Origin: Flavobacteriales bacterium UBA3364
GTDB lineage: Bacteria > Bacteroidota > Bacteroidia > Flavobacteriales_F > PHOS-HE28
Assembly (NCBI GenBank): GCA_002360495.1
Contig: DEQO01000036.1
Location: 1-43,348 of the forward strand
DNA: 43,348 bases
Reading direction: 5' to 3'
Below are positions 42,660 to 43,348 of this stretch, in pieces (within the stretch, counting starts at the first letter, position 1; every line of letters begins with the position of its first letter). The notes below the pieces were generated by a model. The model did no database searches, had not been told where the DNA came from, and worked only from the letters and a program-made list of their open reading frames with translations. The translations under genes and the position numbers were made by a program.

Positions 42660-43348
42660 TCAGATCCTGTTCAAGTGCAACTTCCCGATCGCCTCCACTT
42701 GCTTTTGAGCCACCTCCGCCTTCTTCGCACTCTTCTTCCACGTCTTCACGCCCGCTTTTACTTCGTCGATGATCGTCTCGGCCTTCTTGATGTTCATCTC
42801 CTTTGCCACCGCCAGTAGGTCGTCGCGCGTGATGTCCAGTCGTTTGCCGTTGATGCTCATCTGGTGCTGGCGCAGCCAGATGTTTTTTGGGTCGTAGGCG
42901 AAGGTGATGTCGTAGGCAGGAGAGAGGTGCCAGGTGCCTTGCGGGTCCATCAGGAACGAGGTGTTCTTGGTGTGGTCGTCGCAGTTGCGTGCGATCACAT
43001 TGAAACACATGCGGCGGAACAGTTCGGCGGCGTCGGGGTAGGGCAGGCCCAGCAGGCGCATCATCGCGAAGGCATCGGCGTAGCTGTGGCGCACTGGATC
43101 ATTGTAATCCAAGTGACCGAGGCCGCAGAGCGTGGCCATGTGCAGGCGCACCGTCTCGCCGGTCTTCGCGTGCTTCACACGGTCGAAGCGTTGCGTAAGG
43201 AAGTGCGCACGACCGTTCTCCTCCAGCAAGGTGCAGGGCATCATGCTTATCCCGCTCGCCGTGGCCATCAGGTGGTAGGCGTACTCGATGCGGCCATAGC
43301 CTTTCGGGTCGCCCAGCGCCGCGTTCGTCACGCCATCGAACTTGATCA
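42660..43348 (-). CDS. HipA-family kinase, partial at right edge
   Basis: The frame is open beyond the window end; ~229 C-terminal residues are seen, starting I-K-F-D-G-V. Landmarks are G-D-P-K-G-Y-G-R-I-E-Y-A-Y, C-T-L-L-E-E-N-G-R-A-H-F-L-T-Q-R-F-D-R, the catalytic loop R-N-C-D-D-H-T-K-N and the D-x-G-like L-S-P-A-Y-D-I. HipA toxins phosphorylate glutamyl-tRNA synthetase or other targets. The usual partner HipB, a helix-turn-helix antitoxin, would lie upstream outside the window. Immediately downstream (18 bases) is a DUF523 gene, so they are probably co-transcribed. A GTG at 43331 is not the start, as conserved residues precede it. Confidence 0.88.
   Translation of the reverse strand, partial: IKFDGVTNAALGDPKGYGRIEYAYHLMATASGISMMPCTLLEENGRAHFLTQRFDRVKHAKTGETVRLHMATLCGLGHLDYNDPVRHSYADAFAMMRLLGLPYPDAAELFRRMCFNVIARNCDDHTKNTSFLMDPQGTWHLSPAYDITFAYDPKNIWLRQHQMSINGKRLDITRDDLLAVAKEMNIKKAETIIDEVKAGVKTWKKSAKKAEVAQKQVEAIGKLHLNRI

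Noticed and set aside
1..43348. CRISPR arrays, tRNA or rRNA genes, prophage or IS transposase
   Set aside because: No regularly spaced repeats, cloverleaf-like segments, rRNA core sequences or transposase motifs were recognised in reading the window.

Overview
The window looks like a chromosomal segment of a G+C-rich member of the Bacteroidota, most likely Flavobacteriales. Supporting signs are several secreted proteins with type IX secretion (T9SS) type A-like C-terminal sorting domains, DUF2490 and CotH/lamin-tail proteins, a SiaB/SiaC pair, a TAnnTTTG-like promoter element and weak ribosome binding sites. No rRNA, tRNA, CRISPR array, prophage or intact insertion sequence was seen. Both ends cut through genes: the tail of a FucP-type sugar transporter on the left and a HipA-family kinase on the right.

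Layout. 0-5 kb: transporter tail, two exported proteins, and a 1024-residue ABCG-type transporter with extra N-terminal and extracytoplasmic domains. 4.9-5.9 kb (minus): SiaC and SiaB, a phosphorylation-based partner-switching pair. 6.0-12.6 kb (plus): methyltransferase, ZIP metal transporter, then a tightly packed operon of membrane proteins with a small winged-helix regulator and an operator-like palindrome in front of it, including a DUF4173-like protein and an endonuclease/exonuclease/phosphatase-fold protein. 12.6-13.3 kb: a broken NRDE/TANGO2-family gene. 13.4-16.2 kb (minus): DUF2490 protein, secreted protein, YajQ. 16.25-16.8 kb: an NTF2-like lipoprotein closed by a strong terminator.

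16.9-27.0 kb holds the main metabolic unit, a complete reductive pyrimidine degradation pathway. It comprises an NCS1 nucleobase transporter, PreT/PreA dihydropyrimidine dehydrogenase, dihydropyrimidinase, beta-ureidopropionase, a class III aminotransferase and a CoA-acylating (methyl)malonate semialdehyde dehydrogenase. Together they would carry uracil or thymine through beta-alanine or beta-aminoisobutyrate to acetyl- or propionyl-CoA. A yeast-type cytosine deaminase at 30.5 kb could feed cytosine into it. Two intergenic spacers in this unit carry the same family of imperfect inverted repeat, and the longer copy encloses what may be a fragment of a four-helix-bundle (S23/Avd-like) gene.

27.4-30.5 kb (minus): adaptor, FtsX-type permease and ATPase of a MacAB/Lol-like exporter. 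30.5-32.1 kb (plus): cytosine deaminase and a GNAT-like protein, then a bidirectional terminator. 32.2-37.3 kb (minus): PA-domain T9SS protein, MsbA-like ABC exporter, and a fibronectin-III-type secreted protein ending in dockerin-like repeats. 37.5-38.2 kb (plus): a spermidine-synthase-like methyltransferase. 38.2-43.3 kb (minus): CotH kinase protein, Smr protein, a mosaic small protein partly duplicated from its neighbours, a small T9SS cargo, a DUF523 protein and HipA. Most functional calls rest on motifs read by eye; no database search was run.
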